64,000 bases of DNA from DATCRE01 sp964235605 (GCA_964235605.1 CAXSCR010000007.1:1-64000), one strand, 5' to 3'. Positions 43,812 through 52,467 are shown, counted from the stretch's first letter. The notes: generated by a model from the sequence alone, not told the origin. Translations and numbers: made by a program.

Positions 43812-44081
43812 CTACCAGCTTGCTTTTGTAAGCCCCGGAATTTTACCATCAGATGCCATCTGACGAAACATATTCCGACAAATGCCAAACTTGCCCATAT
43901 ATCCTCTGGGACGGCCGGTTAACTTACATCTGTTCTTCAAACGAACAGGTGAAGCATTACGTGGCAACTTATCAAGTGCCAGATAATCACCAGCTTCTTT
44001 AAGTGCTTTTCTCTTAGCAGCATACGTTGCTACCAATTTCTCTCTTTTCTTTTGTCTTGCGATTACAGATAGTTTTGCCAT
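43812..44081 (-). CDS. rpsN: Ribosomal protein S14, zinc-free long form
   Basis: An 89-residue small-subunit protein. It is the long form without CxxC zinc motifs (RNASPVRLKNRCKLTGRPRG; ends IPGLTKASW). It lies 8 bp after rplE. A short palindrome GGGTTAAAAACCC lies 5 bp after its stop, before the internal promoter of rpsH. Confidence 0.98.
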   Translation of the reverse strand: MAKLSVIARQKKREKLVATYAAKRKALKEAGDYLALDKLPRNASPVRLKNRCKLTGRPRGYMGKFGICRNMFRQMASDGKIPGLTKASW

Positions 44082-44089
44082 AGCAACGC

Positions 44090-44644
44090 TTAATTATTTT
44101 TATTGGCAAACGGCATCCCGAATGCTTTAAGTAATTCATAACTTTCTTCGTCTGATTGGGCAGAGGTAACAAAAGTGATATCCATACCACTGATCTTATT
44201 TACCTTTTCAATTGAAATTTCTGGGAAGATGATCTGTTCCTTAACACCCAAGGTGTAATTTCCACGACCATCAAAACCTTTTGCGTTTACGCCTTTGAAG
44301 TCACGTACACGTGGTAAAGAGATATTCATTAACCTATCAAGGAACTCAAACATCTTATCGCCACGAAGTGTTACACGAACTCCGATCGGAACACCTGATC
44401 TTAACTTGAAGTTAGATATATCTTTTTTAGAGCGAGTTGCTACAGCCTTCTGGCCACTGATCGTAGAGATTTCTTCAATACCTACATCGATAAGTTTCTT
44501 ATCAGCTACAGCTACACCCATACCCTTGTTGATACAGATCTTTTCTATCTTAGGTACTTGCATAACAGAGTCGTAGTTAAACTTCTCTTTTAACGCAGGA
44601 ACAATTTCCTTTACGTATTTATTCTTTAGTCTGGGAGTTGCCAT
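44090..44644 (-). CDS. rplE: Ribosomal protein L5
   Basis: A 184-residue 5S rRNA-binding protein of the central protuberance. Diagnostic segments are IEKICINKGMGVAVADKKL, GQKAVATRSKKDISNFKLR and FKGVNAKGFDGRGNYTLGV. The start shares one base with the end of rplX. Confidence 0.98.
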   Translation of the reverse strand: MATPRLKNKYVKEIVPALKEKFNYDSVMQVPKIEKICINKGMGVAVADKKLIDVGIEEISTISGQKAVATRSKKDISNFKLRSGVPIGVRVTLRGDKMFEFLDRLMNISLPRVRDFKGVNAKGFDGRGNYTLGVKEQIIFPEISIEKVNKISGMDITFVTSAQSDEESYELLKAFGMPFANKNN

Positions 44645-44985
44645 TACTTAATAAGTTCTCCGGTTGTTTTTGCATATCTTTGAAGCTTACCTTTTTCGTT
44701 AAGCTTTCTTCCAACGCGTGTTGGGTTCCCGCTAGCGGGATCAACCAGCATAATGTTGCTGATGTGAATAGGTGCTTCTACTTTCTTCATGCCTCCTTCT
44801 GGTTTACCTGCAGAAGGTTTTTGATGCTTAGTAACAATCCGAACGCCTTCAACTATTGCTTTGTTTTTCTCAAGCAATACTTCAAGAACTTTTCCAGATT
44901 TACCTTTATCATTTCCGGCAATCACTTTTACAGTGTCACCTTTCTTGATGTTCAGCTTAGGCTGTTTGTTTGTCTTTCTCTCCAT
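44644..44985 (-). CDS. rplX: Ribosomal protein L24
   Basis: A 113-residue assembly-initiator protein of the large subunit. The KOW motif reads KKGDTVKVIAGNDKGKSGKV, followed by VEAPIHISNIMLVDP. Length is in the normal range. It follows rplN by 3 bp. Confidence 0.97.
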   Translation of the reverse strand: MERKTNKQPKLNIKKGDTVKVIAGNDKGKSGKVLEVLLEKNKAIVEGVRIVTKHQKPSAGKPEGGMKKVEAPIHISNIMLVDPASGNPTRVGRKLNEKGKLQRYAKTTGELIK

Positions 44986-44988
44986 GGC

Positions 44989-45357
44989 TTATAGTACTTC
45001 AGGGGCCAATGAAATAATTTTCATGAACTGCTTCTCTCTTAACTCACGAGCTACAGGACCGAAAATACGGGTACCGCGTGGCTCATCCTGTGCGTTCAGT
45101 AACACCGCAGCATTATCTTCAAAACGGATATAAGAACCGTCTTTTCTTCTAATCTCTTTAGTTGTTCTCACAACTACAGCCTTAGAAACAGTTCCTTTTT
45201 TCACCTGGCTTGTAGAAAGCGCGGTCTTAATAGTTACTACAATCTTATCGCCAACAGAAGCGTAACGTTTCTTGCTACCTCCTAAGACGTGAAGACAAAG
45301 CACTTCTTTCGCTCCGCTATTGTCTGCAACTGTAAGTCTGGATTCAGTGCGTATCAT
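44989..45357 (-). CDS. rplN: Ribosomal protein L14
   Basis: A 122-residue protein at the subunit interface. MIRTESRLTVADNSGAKEV, the signature-like GSKKRYASVGDKIVVTIK and DEPRGTRIFGPVARELRE are typical; it ends MKIISLAPEVL. It starts 2 bp after rpsQ. Confidence 0.98.
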   Translation of the reverse strand: MIRTESRLTVADNSGAKEVLCLHVLGGSKKRYASVGDKIVVTIKTALSTSQVKKGTVSKAVVVRTTKEIRRKDGSYIRFEDNAAVLLNAQDEPRGTRIFGPVARELREKQFMKIISLAPEVL

Positions 45358-45359
45358 TA

Positions 45360-45617
45360 TTACTTAGCTTTTTCGAGTATTTCAACTAATCTCCAACGCT
45401 TGTCTTTGCTCAATGGGCGAGTCTCCATGATACGTACTGTATCACCGATGCCTGCTGTATTGGCTTCATCATGCGCTTTGAACTTGGTAGTTCTGTTTAC
45501 AAATTTTCCGTAGATAGGGTGTTTCACCTTTCTGTCAACAGCAACAGTGATGGTTTTCTGCATCTTGTTACTTGTAACTTTCCCTACTCTGTCTTTTCTA
45601 TCGTTCCTTTCTTCCAT
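45360..45617 (-). CDS. rpsQ: Ribosomal protein S17
   Basis: An 85-residue OB-fold primary rRNA-binding protein. RVGKVTSNKMQKTITVAVDR and GDTVRIMETRPLSKDKRWRL match the family. It lies between rpmC and rplN in the usual order. Confidence 0.98.
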   Translation of the reverse strand: MEERNDRKDRVGKVTSNKMQKTITVAVDRKVKHPIYGKFVNRTTKFKAHDEANTAGIGDTVRIMETRPLSKDKRWRLVEILEKAK

Positions 45618-45622
45618 AGGAA

Positions 45623-45817
45623 TTATTTTTGAAGTTCTTTAGCTCTTAGCTCCGTATTTAATCTGGCAATAAGCTTGCGAGTTTCATTGATCTTCATCGG
45701 ATTCTCGATAGATGAAACTTTGTGTGCGAACTTCATTTTGCGTAGCGATTCTTTTTCGCCAGTCAATTTTTCATTCAGTTCGGCTGTGCTTAAAGCCTTG
45801 ATATCTGTGTTCTTCAT
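45623..45817 (-). CDS. rpmC: Ribosomal protein L29
   Basis: A 64-residue two-helix protein near the nascent-chain exit (ALSTAELNEKLTGEKESLRK; IENPMKINETRKLIARLNTE). Order rplP-rpmC-rpsQ is standard. Confidence 0.97.
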   Translation of the reverse strand: MKNTDIKALSTAELNEKLTGEKESLRKMKFAHKVSSIENPMKINETRKLIARLNTELRAKELQK

Positions 45818-45825
45818 GGCGTCTA

Positions 45826-46245
45826 TTATTCAGCGTAATCTCTTTTCACTGTAAACTTAGTTTTAATTGGCAGTTTACCTTCAGCCAATTTCAACGCTTC
45901 CTTCGCGGTTGCTATGTTTACACCACCCGCTTCAAATAGGATAGTGCCTGGTTTAATAACGGCCACCCAATATTCAGGAGCACCTTTACCTTTACCCATC
46001 CGAACTTCGGCAGGTTTGCGTGTTACTGGTTTGTCAGGGAAAATTCGAATCCAAACTTGGCCTTCGCGTTTCATAGCGCGTGTTACCGCAATACGAGCTG
46101 CCTCAAGCTGGCGTGATGTGATCCATCCTCCTTCCAGAGATTTTAATCCGAAAGAGCCGAACGCTATAGTATGACCTCTAGTGGCCATGCCTTTAACACG
46201 TCCCTTTTGCATTTTCCTGAATTTGGTTCTTTTAGGCTGTAACAT
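45826..46245 (-). CDS. rplP: Ribosomal protein L16
   Basis: A 139-residue protein near the A-site tRNA elbow. MLQPKRTKFRKMQKGRVKG, WITSRQLEAARIAVTRAMKR and WIRIFPDKPVTRKPAEVRMG are diagnostic. It follows rpsC by 28 bp. Confidence 0.98.
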   Translation of the reverse strand: MLQPKRTKFRKMQKGRVKGMATRGHTIAFGSFGLKSLEGGWITSRQLEAARIAVTRAMKREGQVWIRIFPDKPVTRKPAEVRMGKGKGAPEYWVAVIKPGTILFEAGGVNIATAKEALKLAEGKLPIKTKFTVKRDYAE

Positions 46246-46273
46246 TGTTACTATGCTTTATCTTTCTTGTTAA

Positions 46274-47128
46274 TTAACCGTTTCTTCTTGGGCCGCTGGC
46301 ATTTCCACCACCTGTGTTACCACCGCGTCTTGGCCCGCCGCCGCTATCTCCGCCGCGTCTTGGTCCACCTGCACCACCACCTCTATTATCTCTTCTTCCG
46401 CCACCGCCGCGCTCGTTACCGCCACCGCCTTTATTTCCGCCCGGACCGCCTTGACCTTGCGGTGCATTACTTACCAAACCTACATTAGGTGAAAGATCAC
46501 GTTTTCCGTATATCTCTCCTTTGAAAATCCATACTTTGATACCAAGCTTTCCGTACACAGTTTGTGCTTCAGAAATTGCGTAATCAATGTCAGCACGTAA
46601 CGTATGCAATGGAATTCTACCTTCTTTATATTGCTCTGTTCTGGCCATATCAGAACCGGCTAAACGACCAGATACTTTTATCTTAATACCTTCTGAGCCT
46701 ACTCTCATAGCAGAAGCAATTGCTTGCTTCATTGCTCTCTTATATGAAATACGTGCTTCTATCTGTTGTGCGATAGACTCACCTACCAATTTAGCATCTA
46801 ACTCAGGTCGTTTGATTTCGAAGATATTAATTTGAACATCCTTACCGGTGATCTTTTTCAATTCCTCCTTAATCTTATCAACCTCGGTACCGCCTTTACC
46901 GATAACTACACCAGGACGTGCCGTGTGTATGGTCAGTGTGATACGCTTAAGTGTTCTTTCGATAACAACCTTAGCTATACCGCCTTTTTGAATACGGGCC
47001 TCAATATATTTTCTGATCCTTTGATCTTCTACCAATTTGTCAGAGAAGGTTTTACCACCAAACCAGTTGGAATCCCAGCCGCGAACGATGCCTAATCTAA
47101 ATCCTACAGGGTTAACTTTTTGTCCCAT
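46274..47128 (-). CDS. rpsC: Ribosomal protein S3 with a long Gly/Arg-rich tail
   Basis: A 284-residue small-subunit protein at the mRNA entry. The first ~220 residues are normal S3, including MGQKVNPVGFRLGIVRGWDS, the KH-domain loop VIGKGG and GRIPLHTLRADIDYA. The last ~65 residues are a low-complexity tail made almost only of Gly, Arg, Asn and Pro (GGPRRGGDSGGGPRRGG), resembling RGG boxes. The E. coli protein has 233 residues and no such tail. Basic tails of this kind occur in other Bacteroidota. The tail has no known function. Confidence 0.97.
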   Translation of the reverse strand: MGQKVNPVGFRLGIVRGWDSNWFGGKTFSDKLVEDQRIRKYIEARIQKGGIAKVVIERTLKRITLTIHTARPGVVIGKGGTEVDKIKEELKKITGKDVQINIFEIKRPELDAKLVGESIAQQIEARISYKRAMKQAIASAMRVGSEGIKIKVSGRLAGSDMARTEQYKEGRIPLHTLRADIDYAISEAQTVYGKLGIKVWIFKGEIYGKRDLSPNVGLVSNAPQGQGGPGGNKGGGGNERGGGGRRDNRGGGAGGPRRGGDSGGGPRRGGNTGGGNASGPRRNG

Positions 47129-47130
47129 TA

Positions 47131-47598
47131 TTACTTCGTTTCTTTTTCTGCAGATACGGTTTCAGTACTTTCTTTTTTCAGGCTATCAACCACAAGTGTA
47201 ACGTGATTAGAACGTTTTCTCACTCTATGGGCTCTTCCTTGTGGAGCTGGTCTTAATCTCTTTAAGATCCGGCCGCCATCAACAAACACTTCTTTTACAA
47301 AAAGGTCTGCATCTTCAAGCTTTACATCTTGGTTTTTAGCTTCCCAATTAGATATAGCTGACAAAAGCAACTTCTCTAATTTAGCAGCACCAACTTTTGG
47401 TTCGTACTTAAGAATGTTCAGTGCCTTATTAACCCTAACACCTCTTATAAGATCAGCAACCAAACGCATTTTGCGTGGCGACGTAGGAGCGTTAACTAAC
47501 CGAGCAGTTACTGCACCTTTTTTTGCAGCTTCTAACTTAGCGTCGCGCTTTTCTCTTTTCAAAACTGACCTCTTGGTCTTTTTCGCTGTAGTTTCCAT
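47131..47598 (-). CDS. rplV: Ribosomal protein L22
   Basis: A 155-residue exit-tunnel protein. The core begins at about residue 30 (VTARLVNAPTSPRKMRLVAD) and includes LKRLRPAPQGRAHRVRKRSNH. Basic and charged extensions at both ends make it longer than the E. coli protein (110 residues). It starts 8 bp after rpsS. Confidence 0.97.
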   Translation of the reverse strand: METTAKKTKRSVLKREKRDAKLEAAKKGAVTARLVNAPTSPRKMRLVADLIRGVRVNKALNILKYEPKVGAAKLEKLLLSAISNWEAKNQDVKLEDADLFVKEVFVDGGRILKRLRPAPQGRAHRVRKRSNHVTLVVDSLKKESTETVSAEKETK

Positions 47599-47606
47599 GG
47601 TATATA

Positions 47607-47882
47607 CTAAGCGTTATCTTTCTTGTTTCCTGAATGACCGCGGAAGGTACGTGTGCCCGCGAATTCGCCAAGCTTATGTCCTACCATATTTTCTGTCACA
47701 TACACTGGTATAAACTTATTACCATTGTGAACAGCTACTGTATGACCGATGAAATCTGGCGATATGGTCGATCTTCTTGACCAGGTCTTGATCACAGATT
47801 TCTTTCCTGCCGTGTTCATGTTGTCAACTTTGTTGAGCAACCTCTGGTCCACATACGGACCTTTTTTAATGGAGCGTCCCAT
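47607..47882 (-). CDS. rpsS: Ribosomal protein S19
   Basis: A 91-residue protein of the small-subunit head that contacts S13 and tRNA. MGRSIKKGPYVDQRLLNKV, TWSRRSTISPDFIGHTVAVH and GEFAGTRTFRGHSG are diagnostic. The start overlaps the rplB stop by 1 bp. Confidence 0.98.
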   Translation of the reverse strand: MGRSIKKGPYVDQRLLNKVDNMNTAGKKSVIKTWSRRSTISPDFIGHTVAVHNGNKFIPVYVTENMVGHKLGEFAGTRTFRGHSGNKKDNA

Positions 47883-48706
47883 TATTTTTTCCTCCTAGAT
47901 ATGATTAGACGATCTGAATATTTCTTTGGATGTCTGGTTTTCTTACCCTTTGAAAGAAGACCATTACGTGATCTTGGGTGACCACCTGATGCTCTACCTT
48001 CACCACCACCCATCGGGTGATCTACAGGGTTCATCGCTACCGGTCTTGTACGAGGACGAATACCTCTCCAACGACTACGACCAGCTTTACCAACACTTTC
48101 ATTCATGTGGTCAGAGTTGGAAACAGTACCTACTGTTGCCATGCAATTAACCAACACATTGCGCATTTCACCAGAAGGCATTTTTAAAGTTGCATAAGCA
48201 CCCTCACGGGCAAGCAACTGAACAAATGATCCTGCGCTTCGGGCGATTGAACCCCCTCTACCTGGTTTAATTTCTACATTATGAACTATTGTTCCTACAG
48301 GGATCTTAGCAAGAGGAAGTGCATTACCCACTTCTGGAGCTATATCAGCACCTGACATAACTTCTTGTCCTGCTTTTAAACCTTCTGGAGCCAATATATA
48401 CGTCTTGAGACCATCTGCATAATAAAGAAGAGCAATACGAGCCGATCTAGTTGGATCATATTCAATCGACTTAACGGTTGCAGTAATACCTGCTCTATCA
48501 CGTTTAAAGTCGATAATTCTCATTTTTTGCTTATGACCACCGCCTATGTAACGCATCGTCATACGACCACCGCTGTTACGACCGCCGGTCTTCTTAATAG
48601 TCACTACTAATGACTTCTCAGGTTTTGATGCTGTTATGTCATCAAACGAGGGTGCTAGTCTGTGTCTCGTACCTGCCGTAATCGGCCTTAATTTCTTCAA
48701 CGCCAT
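47882..48706 (-). CDS. rplB: Ribosomal protein L2
   Basis: A 274-residue protein next to the peptidyl transferase centre. The conserved His region VDHPMGGGEGRASGGHPRSR is intact; the N-terminus has the usual Arg-rich GRNSGGRMTMRYIGGGHKQK. Order rplW-rplB-rpsS is standard. Confidence 0.98.
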   Translation of the reverse strand: MALKKLRPITAGTRHRLAPSFDDITASKPEKSLVVTIKKTGGRNSGGRMTMRYIGGGHKQKMRIIDFKRDRAGITATVKSIEYDPTRSARIALLYYADGLKTYILAPEGLKAGQEVMSGADIAPEVGNALPLAKIPVGTIVHNVEIKPGRGGSIARSAGSFVQLLAREGAYATLKMPSGEMRNVLVNCMATVGTVSNSDHMNESVGKAGRSRWRGIRPRTRPVAMNPVDHPMGGGEGRASGGHPRSRNGLLSKGKKTRHPKKYSDRLIISRRKK

Positions 48707-48716
48707 CGCTCAATAA

Positions 48717-49004
48717 TTATACGTTGCTATAAAAATCTATTACTTCACCTTCAGCCAAAGTTACTATGGCTTTCTTAAAACTTGGCTTGCGTCCGGCTAG
48801 AACACCTGCCTTTGTGTAACGAACTTTCTTTTTACCCATGATATTCATGGTATTTACTCGTTGAACATTTACACTATATTGTTTTTCCACGGCTTTCTTA
48901 ATTTCCACCTTGTTTGAAGTTGCATCGACAACAAAGCCGTATGTACCTTTTTCATTCATGGCCGAAATCTTCTCTGTAACCAATGGCTTTTTTAGGATAC
49001 TCAT
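48717..49004 (-). CDS. rplW: Ribosomal protein L23
   Basis: A 95-residue protein at the tunnel exit, the docking point for trigger factor and SRP. LKKPLVTEKISAMNEKGTYG and VEIKKAVEKQYSVNVQRVNT are typical. It overlaps rplD by 1 bp. Confidence 0.97.
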   Translation of the reverse strand: MSILKKPLVTEKISAMNEKGTYGFVVDATSNKVEIKKAVEKQYSVNVQRVNTMNIMGKKKVRYTKAGVLAGRKPSFKKAIVTLAEGEVIDFYSNV

Positions 49005-49636
49005 TATTCTTTATTTAATAAGTTCTCAACTCTACTGATTGCGCTCTCTATGAAAATCACGTTGTCTGCATTCATCACATCATATGTATTGATCTGATCT
49101 ACTGTAGTTATTTTTGTGTTTTCAACATTTCTTCCAGATAAAACAATGTTCTTGTTTGGTGCCGGAAGAACCAGGAGCGTTTTTTTATCACCCAATGAAA
49201 GGGCGCTTAATAAATTCAAATATGCTTTTGTTTTCGGAGCATCGAAATTGAAGTCCTCCAATATGGCAATTGAATTATCTTTTGCCTTATACGCCAACGC
49301 AGATTTGCGGGCTAGATCTTTTACTTTCTTATTTAGCTTGAAAGAATAATCACGTGGAATTGGTCCGAAAATTCTTCCACCTCCTTTAAACTGAGGATTC
49401 TTGATGTTACCCGCACGGGCGCCACCTGTTCCTTTTTGTTTCTTTATCTTCTTAGAAGAACCAGCTACTTCATTACGCTGTTTGGCTTTGTGTGTACCCT
49501 GGCGTTGGTTAGCCATGATACTCTTTACATCCAAATAGATAGCGTGGTCGTTCGGCTCAATGCCAAACACGGCATCAGACAAACTTACTTGTCTTCCTGC
49601 CTTCTCACCACTGGATTTTATTACCGCTATGTCCAT
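49004..49636 (-). CDS. rplD: Ribosomal protein L4
   Basis: A 210-residue protein lining the exit tunnel. The tunnel loop is KKQKGTGGARAGNIKNPQF followed by GGGRIFGPIPRDYSFKLNKK. In E. coli L4 represses the S10 operon through its leader; no comparable leader structure is apparent here. It overlaps both rplC and rplW by 1 bp. Confidence 0.97.
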   Translation of the reverse strand: MDIAVIKSSGEKAGRQVSLSDAVFGIEPNDHAIYLDVKSIMANQRQGTHKAKQRNEVAGSSKKIKKQKGTGGARAGNIKNPQFKGGGRIFGPIPRDYSFKLNKKVKDLARKSALAYKAKDNSIAILEDFNFDAPKTKAYLNLLSALSLGDKKTLLVLPAPNKNIVLSGRNVENTKITTVDQINTYDVMNADNVIFIESAISRVENLLNKE

Positions 49637-50259
49637 TACTTTTGGAGAATTACAGTTGAATTTTTAGCTCCCGGAAGAGAACCACTAATAACTATTAGAT
49701 TTTGTTCAGGTAATATCTTTACCACTTGAAGATTGCTTGTTTTTACACGTGCATTACCCATTCTGCCGGCAAGACGTTTTCCTTTAGGAACACGAGACGC
49801 AAATGATGCGTTACCCATTGAACCTGGTGCACGAAGTCTGTTATGTTGACCGTGAGTTTGTCCACCAACGCCACTGAAACCATGGCGTTTTACAACACCT
49901 TGGAAACCGCGTCCTTTTGAAGTACCTATTGCATCGATGAAATCTCCTTCAGCAAAGATATCTTGAACACGTATTTCTCTTCCTAGCTCAGATTGCTCTT
50001 GCGTAAAATTTGTGAACTCAATAACATTACGCTTAGGCGTAGTGTTAGCTTTCTTGAAATGACCAAGAGCCGCTTTAGTTGTATTCTTTTCTTTCTTCTC
50101 GTCGAATGAAAGTTGAATTGCAACATATCCGTCAGTCTCCTCGTTCTTCACTTGGGTGATTACGCATGGACCCGCCTCGATAACTGTGCAGGCGATACTG
50201 AGACCGTCTGGACCGAATATGCTGGTCATTCCTATTTTTTTTCCTATAATTCCAGGCAT
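49636..50259 (-). CDS. rplC: Ribosomal protein L3
   Basis: A 207-residue protein that reaches towards the peptidyl transferase centre. MPGIIGKKIGMTSIFGPDG, GRGFQGVVKRHGFSGVGGQT and PGSMGNASFASRVPKGKRLA are typical. It is the first gene of the ribosomal block in this window: rpsJ, its usual upstream neighbour, is missing and a divergent transporter gene lies there instead. A well-formed promoter precedes it (50324-50354). Confidence 0.98.
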   Translation of the reverse strand: MPGIIGKKIGMTSIFGPDGLSIACTVIEAGPCVITQVKNEETDGYVAIQLSFDEKKEKNTTKAALGHFKKANTTPKRNVIEFTNFTQEQSELGREIRVQDIFAEGDFIDAIGTSKGRGFQGVVKRHGFSGVGGQTHGQHNRLRAPGSMGNASFASRVPKGKRLAGRMGNARVKTSNLQVVKILPEQNLIVISGSLPGAKNSTVILQK

Positions 50260-50323
50260 GTCTTTGTTACCTAATTTGTGCTTGTTTCTCAGGATTTTCG
50301 CCTTCTTATTGTAAAAAGGACTG

Positions 50324-50354
50324 CAAAGATAGGAACTAAAGATTAGTTACCAAA
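50324..50354 (-). promoter_or_regulatory. Promoter of the rplC-rplQ ribosomal block
   Basis: On the minus strand TTTG (50351-50354), a 19-bp spacer and TATCTTTG (50324-50331) match the Bacteroidota consensus at all defined bases. The expected start point is near 50317, giving a leader of about 58 nt before rplC. The T-rich element TTTTTAC follows shortly after. Confidence 0.85.
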
Positions 50355-50452
50355 TGTGGCCTTCAATATTTTTGTAATCACTTCGTGCTAGCAACTTCCA
50401 CACCTCAATAAAACCCAAAAAACAGTTAGTATTACATGTTTTTAACACTTAC

Positions 50453-51478
50453 ATGATACTAAATCCTGTTAGAAAAAGATTTTGGATACTGTTGCCCATA
50501 CTACTATTTGGACTCTTTTTTCTAAATGTGAGCCTAGGTAGTGTCTCAATCCCATTTGCAGAAATATGGAATGTTTTCATTGGTGGGAAAGCGTCAGAGT
50601 CTGTATATAAAGGAATCATTATAAATTTTAGACTAACAAAAGCATTAACCTGTGTTCTTGCGGGTGGTGCTTTGGCTGTGGGTGGCTTACAAATGCAGAC
50701 TCTTTTTAGAAATCCGCTTGCAGGACCTGACGTCTTTGGCTTAAGCGCCGGGGCGAGTTTAGCCGTGTCGCTAGTTTTTATGGCCTCTAATATCGGACTC
50801 AATCTCTTCTCTTCCGCTAACCCGTGGGTTATTGCTTTAGCGGCTAGCATCGGTAGTGGCTTGGTTTCAATTTTTATTCTAATTATCTCCAATACGGTAA
50901 AGGACAATGTCTCCCTTCTTATTATAGGATTAATGATAGGCGCAGGTACCTCATCAATTGTAAGCGTTTTACAGTTCATGAGCCAAGCTGAAGAACAGCA
51001 AGCTTATCTTATCTGGACCTTTGGAAGTTTGGGGGGACTAAATTGGCATGAACTTTTAGTGCTGAGTTCAATATTTATAATCGGGACCTTTATCTCCTAC
51101 CTATCTATCAAATCTCTTAATGTGTGGCTTTTGGGTGATAATTATGCCAAAAGCTTAGGTATTAATATTAAGCGTTCACGGTTGCTGATCATTCTATCTA
51201 CGAGCATCTTAACAGGTGGAGTCACCGCTTTTTGTGGCCCAATTGGTTTTGTAGGTTTAGCAGTGCCTCACCTAACCAAGTTGGTTATTCGAACTAATAA
51301 TCATAAAGTGCTTATTCCTGCGGTTCTAATATCAGGTGCTGCACTTATGCTACTGTGTGATATCCTAGCGCAGATGCCCGGAAATTCACATGTGTTACCC
51401 ATCAATGCAATTACTGCATTAATTGGAGCCCCCGTAGTAATCTGGATTGTAATGCGTGGAAAGAAAATATCTATTTAA
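50453..51478 (+). CDS. FecCD-family ABC transporter permease (iron complex or cobalamin import)
   Basis: A 341-residue inner-membrane permease with about ten hydrophobic helices. Family motifs include FRLTKALTCVLAGGALAVGGLQMQ and FRNPLAGPDVFGLSAGASLAV near the start, and FCGPIGFVGLAVPHLTKLVI, the coupling-helix region that meets the ATPase. The family imports siderophores, haem or vitamin B12. Its stop overlaps the ATG of the ATPase gene by 1 bp. No periplasmic binding protein or TonB receptor lies beside it, so the substrate cannot be stated. Confidence 0.92.
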   Translation: MILNPVRKRFWILLPILLFGLFFLNVSLGSVSIPFAEIWNVFIGGKASESVYKGIIINFRLTKALTCVLAGGALAVGGLQMQTLFRNPLAGPDVFGLSAGASLAVSLVFMASNIGLNLFSSANPWVIALAASIGSGLVSIFILIISNTVKDNVSLLIIGLMIGAGTSSIVSVLQFMSQAEEQQAYLIWTFGSLGGLNWHELLVLSSIFIIGTFISYLSIKSLNVWLLGDNYAKSLGINIKRSRLLIILSTSILTGGVTAFCGPIGFVGLAVPHLTKLVIRTNNHKVLIPAVLISGAALMLLCDILAQMPGNSHVLPINAITALIGAPVVIWIVMRGKKISI

Positions 51479-52467
51479 TGTCTACTACTCCACTTAACCC
51501 TTTTAGACCGCTTCTCACTACGCAAGGTCTAACCATTGGCTATCGCGATGGAAAAAAGGAGCGTACGCTGCTCGAGAATCTCAATCTCTCTTTGCATCAA
51601 GGGGAGTTAGTTTGTTTTATGGGATCTAATGGCATTGGAAAATCAACACTAATAAGAACGCTTGCAGGCCTGCAAAAGCCCTTGTATGGTAATCTCAGTT
51701 ATAATGAAGTGGATGTGTTGCCTAAAATAATTGCGGTAGTCTTAACGGAACGTATCACTGCAACACACCTTACGGTTAATGAACTCATCACATTTGGTCG
51801 CTATCCCTATGTAGATTGGTCAATTAAGATAACAGCGTCAGATAAAAAAATTATCGATAAAGCTATTCAAGAAGTTAACATTGGTCATCTTGTTAATGAC
51901 AGACTTTATCAATTAAGTGATGGTCAACTTCAAATGGCAATGATCGCTCGTGCTTTAGCACAAGACGCGCCCATTATCCTTTTAGATGAACCCACTGCAC
52001 ACCTTGATCTTAATAATCGAGTAGAGATTATGAATTTACTAAGGAGACTTACACGTAATTCAAACAAAGCCATTCTTGTCGCTACACATGAACTCGACCT
52101 TGCTCTTCAAATGTCAGATCTTATTTGGCTTGCAGATCATCATAAAAATATAATTACAGGAATGCCAGAGGATTTGGTGCTGAACAATTCTTTCGATGAT
52201 ATTTTTAAATTCAAGGGTTTTGATTTAAAGACGGGAAAAGTAAAACAACAGCCCTATCGGGAGTCTGCTATAAAAATTATAGCATCAGATTACCATTATC
52301 GATGGACGAGGAATGCATTAGAACGCAATGGATTTTCAGTTAGTGAAGAAGCTGAAATTTCTATTCGGGTTGTACCCAAAAATGAAAAACCAGAATGGAT
52401 CATAAACAAAAATGGTGAGACTAAATCATTTTCATTGTTAGCCGACCTTATTATTTCATTACAATAA
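51478..52467 (+). CDS. ABC transporter ATPase for the FecCD-type permease, with C-terminal extension
   Basis: A 329-residue ATPase. Walker A is GSNGIGKST, the Q-loop region is VVLTERITATHLTV, the signature reads LSDGQLQMAMIARAL (LSDGQ rather than LSGGQ), and Walker B is PIILLDEPTAHLD with the H-loop ATHELD. The last ~85 residues (after about residue 245) go beyond the usual ~255-residue length and form a small alpha/beta segment (IIASDYHYRWTRNALERNG) that I do not recognise as a named domain. It is translationally coupled to the permease and presumably powers it. Confidence 0.9.
   Translation: MSTTPLNPFRPLLTTQGLTIGYRDGKKERTLLENLNLSLHQGELVCFMGSNGIGKSTLIRTLAGLQKPLYGNLSYNEVDVLPKIIAVVLTERITATHLTVNELITFGRYPYVDWSIKITASDKKIIDKAIQEVNIGHLVNDRLYQLSDGQLQMAMIARALAQDAPIILLDEPTAHLDLNNRVEIMNLLRRLTRNSNKAILVATHELDLALQMSDLIWLADHHKNIITGMPEDLVLNNSFDDIFKFKGFDLKTGKVKQQPYRESAIKIIASDYHYRWTRNALERNGFSVSEEAEISIRVVPKNEKPEWIINKNGETKSFSLLADLIISLQ

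Noticed and set aside
46267..46488. Arg/His-rich plus-strand frame
   Set aside because: It is a shadow of the GC-rich repeat coding for the S3 tail.
50449..50979. 176-codon open frame on the minus strand
   Set aside because: It lies antisense inside the FecCD permease gene, which has clear family motifs; the antisense product matches nothing.
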